Shown one piece after another: positions 62,255-64,000 of a stretch of 64,000 bases of DNA (its first letter is position 1; every line of letters starts with the position of its first letter). The stretch covers positions 1 to 64,000 of the forward strand of contig NZ_DATJCS010000009.1 in assembly GCF_035497915.1 (NCBI RefSeq). The letters are read 5' to 3'. The translations under genes and the position numbers were made by a program. The DNA is from Serpens sp035497915. GTDB lineage: Bacteria; Pseudomonadota; Gammaproteobacteria; Pseudomonadales; Pseudomonadaceae. The notes beneath the pieces are model-generated. The model searched no databases. It had not been told where the DNA came from and was given only the letters and a program-made list of their open reading frames with translations.

Positions 62255-64000
62255 ATGAGTCACTCGCAAACGCCGCTGCCCCCATCCCTGGCGCAGCGCT
62301 ATCCGGTGCTGATCGTGGCCAGTACCCAGGGGCATGAGGACAGCATCATCCTCAGCAGAGCTCAGGCGGTCATGCGGGCACTGCAGGCCCATGACCTGGA
62401 GGTTGAGCTGGCCAGCTCCCTGGGCGATGCTGAAATCGCCTTCCACGCCAATCCCGCCTATTGCTGCGTGATCCTTGCCTGGGGCCTGTGCGAGCAGGAC
62501 CTGGACAAGGCCCGGCAGGTGATCCGCCTGATTCGCCAGCGCACCGCCCAGCTGCCGATCATGCTGGGCATGAGTCAGGCGCACCAGCGGCGCGTGCCGC
62601 TGCAGTTCGTCGAGCAGATGGACGGCTTCATCTGGCTGCCGGAAGACAGCCCGGACTTCATCGCCGGACGCATCGCGGCGGCCGCCAGCCGTTATCTCGA
62701 CAGCATTTTGCCGCCGTTCTTCGGCGCGCTGGTCAACTTCGCCGACACCTGCGAATACTCCTGGCACACCCCCGGCCATACCGGCGGCACCGCCTTCATG
62801 AAGACCGCGGTGGGGCGCAGTTTCCTCGACTTCTACGGCGAGCAGATGCTGCGCTCCGATCTCAGCGTGTCGGTCGGCGAACTGGGCTCGCTGAACGATC
62901 ACTCGGGGCCGATCGCCGAGGCGGAACGCTATGCGGCGCGGGTGTTCGGTGCCGACTTCACCTTCTTCTCGGTGGGCGGCAGCTCGGCCAGCAACCAGAT
63001 CATCCTGCACGCCTCGGTCACCGACGGCGATGCCGTGCTGGTCGACCGCAACTGCCACAAGTCGCTGAACTACGCGCTGAACCAGTCCGGTGCGGTGCCG
63101 CTGTACCTGCGTCCGCGGCGCAATGCGCGCGGCCTGATCGGCCCGGTGCCGCAGAGCGAGCTGAGCCCCGAGGCGGTGGCGAAGAAGATCGCCGAAAGCC
63201 CGCTGGCGCGCGACAAGCAGACCCGCCCGGTGCTGGCGGTGCTGACCAACTCGACCTATGACGGGCTCTGCTACAACGTGCAGACCACCACCCGCGAGCT
63301 GAGCAAGACGGTCGACCGCATCCACTACGACGAGGCCTGGTACGCCTATGCGCGCTTCAACCCGCTCTACGAGGGGCGCTACGGCATGCACCGCGGCGAG
63401 CGGCACGCCGACGATGCCACGGTGACCGTGACCCACTCCACCCACAAGCTGCTCGCCGCCCTGTCGCAGGCGTCGATGATCCATATCCGCTCGGGCAAGG
63501 TGCCGGTCAAGCCGGCGCTTTTCAACGAAGCCTTCATGATGCACACCTCCACCTCGCCGCAGTACAGCATCATCGCCTCCACCGACGTGTCGGCGAAGAT
63601 GATGGACGACGCCGGCGAATACCTCACCGACGAATCCATCAGCGAGGCCATCGCCTTCCGCCAGGCGATGGCGCGGCTGGGCAATGAAATGCGCCAGCGC
63701 GATGCCCAGGACTGGTGGTTCGGCGTGTGGCAGCCGGACGAGGTGGAGGGGGTGCCGTTCGCCGACCTCGATCCACGCGTGCTGCGCCACGGCGACGCTT
63801 GGGTGCTCAAGCCCGGCGACACCTGGCACGGGTTTGGCGACCTGGGGGCGGACTACTGCATGCTCGACCCGATCAAGGTCACAGTGCTGACGCCAGGGCA
63901 AAGCCTGGAGGGCGAGATGGAGGGCAGCGGCATTCCGGCGCCGCTGGTGTCGTCCTTCCTCTCCAGCCGCGGCATCGTGGTGGAGAAGACCGAGCCCTAT
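62255..64000 (+). CDS. Orn/Lys/Arg decarboxylase, C-terminus cut by window end
   Basis: The frame is open from the ATG at 62255, behind AGAGG, to the last base (582 codons seen; about 180 residues missing). The wing domain is at about 1-150, then the catalytic core in canonical form: SWHTPGHTGGTAF, SVGELGSLNDHSGP, YDEAWYAYARFNPLY, PLP Lys398 in THSTHKLLAALSQASMIHI, MMHTSTSPQYS, TWHGFGDL and VVEKTEPY. It is closest in these motifs to CadA/LdcI/AdiA-type lysine or arginine decarboxylases, which consume protons and make cadaverine or agmatine. It is a paralog of the gene 71 bp upstream and probably co-transcribed. Confidence 0.92.
   Translation, partial: MSHSQTPLPPSLAQRYPVLIVASTQGHEDSIILSRAQAVMRALQAHDLEVELASSLGDAEIAFHANPAYCCVILAWGLCEQDLDKARQVIRLIRQRTAQLPIMLGMSQAHQRRVPLQFVEQMDGFIWLPEDSPDFIAGRIAAAASRYLDSILPPFFGALVNFADTCEYSWHTPGHTGGTAFMKTAVGRSFLDFYGEQMLRSDLSVSVGELGSLNDHSGPIAEAERYAARVFGADFTFFSVGGSSASNQIILHASVTDGDAVLVDRNCHKSLNYALNQSGAVPLYLRPRRNARGLIGPVPQSELSPEAVAKKIAESPLARDKQTRPVLAVLTNSTYDGLCYNVQTTTRELSKTVDRIHYDEAWYAYARFNPLYEGRYGMHRGERHADDATVTVTHSTHKLLAALSQASMIHIRSGKVPVKPALFNEAFMMHTSTSPQYSIIASTDVSAKMMDDAGEYLTDESISEAIAFRQAMARLGNEMRQRDAQDWWFGVWQPDEVEGVPFADLDPRVLRHGDAWVLKPGDTWHGFGDLGADYCMLDPIKVTVLTPGQSLEGEMEGSGIPAPLVSSFLSSRGIVVEKTEPY

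Overview
The window is a GC-rich gammaproteobacterial chromosome segment. Its gene order is that of the replication-origin region of Pseudomonas: aroE-hemF-qor-tsaC-dprA-LysM-def-fmt-rsmB-trkA on one side, glyQS-gmhB-plsC-gyrB-recF-dnaN-dnaA up to the origin, then rpmH-rnpA-yidD-yidC-mnmE-mnmG-rsmG-parAB-atpIBEFHAGDC-glmU-glmR-glmS. Pseudomonas-type REP palindromes, Pseudomonas-type parS sites and the GlmR-like regulator between glmU and glmS support the genus or a close relative. The species cannot be fixed from the sequence. No tRNA, rRNA, CRISPR array or insertion sequence was seen.

Layout. 1-3.5 kb: accessory genes, namely a truncated autotransporter, a frameshifted RcnB-family gene and a small membrane-anchored protein. 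3.5-14.3 kb: shikimate and haem synthesis, tRNA threonylcarbamoylation, DNA uptake, formyl-methionine metabolism, rRNA methylation and K+ uptake. 14.3-17 kb: queuosine-precursor transporter behind a preQ1-I-like riboswitch, a PilZ protein, a lipid A acyltransferase and a DNA glycosylase. 17-24.4 kb: glycyl-tRNA synthetase, heptose phosphatase, PlsC, a globin-coupled diguanylate cyclase, a glutathione transferase, a probable small RNA on the minus strand and a YqaA membrane protein. 24.4-31 kb: gyrB-recF-dnaN-dnaA on the minus strand, two parS sites inside recF, then oriC with DnaA boxes and an AT-rich tract. 31-39.6 kb: ribosome, RNase P and membrane-insertion genes, tRNA modification genes and ParAB, with a second DnaA-box cluster between mnmE and mnmG. 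39.6-51 kb: the complete F-type ATP synthase operon and amino-sugar synthesis genes. 51-64 kb: accessory genes again, with a PqiAABC lipid-transport set, a minus-strand tripartite efflux operon including an AI-2E-family permease, and two tandem Orn/Lys/Arg-decarboxylase paralogs diverging from it. The second paralog is cut by the window end.

The core genes handle initiation and segregation (DnaA, DnaN, RecF, GyrB, ParA, ParB, parS), translation (RpmH, GlySQ, Def, Fmt, MnmE, MnmG, TsaC), protein insertion (YidC, YidD) and energy (ATP synthase). The parts most worth a second look are the candidate Crc/Hfq-decoy-like small RNA at 23.5-23.8 kb, the diverged first decarboxylase with an altered substrate pocket facing an efflux operon, the second origin-like cluster at 35 kb and the riboswitch at 15.0 kb. 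All calls rest on reading the sequence and on remembered family motifs; no database search was run.
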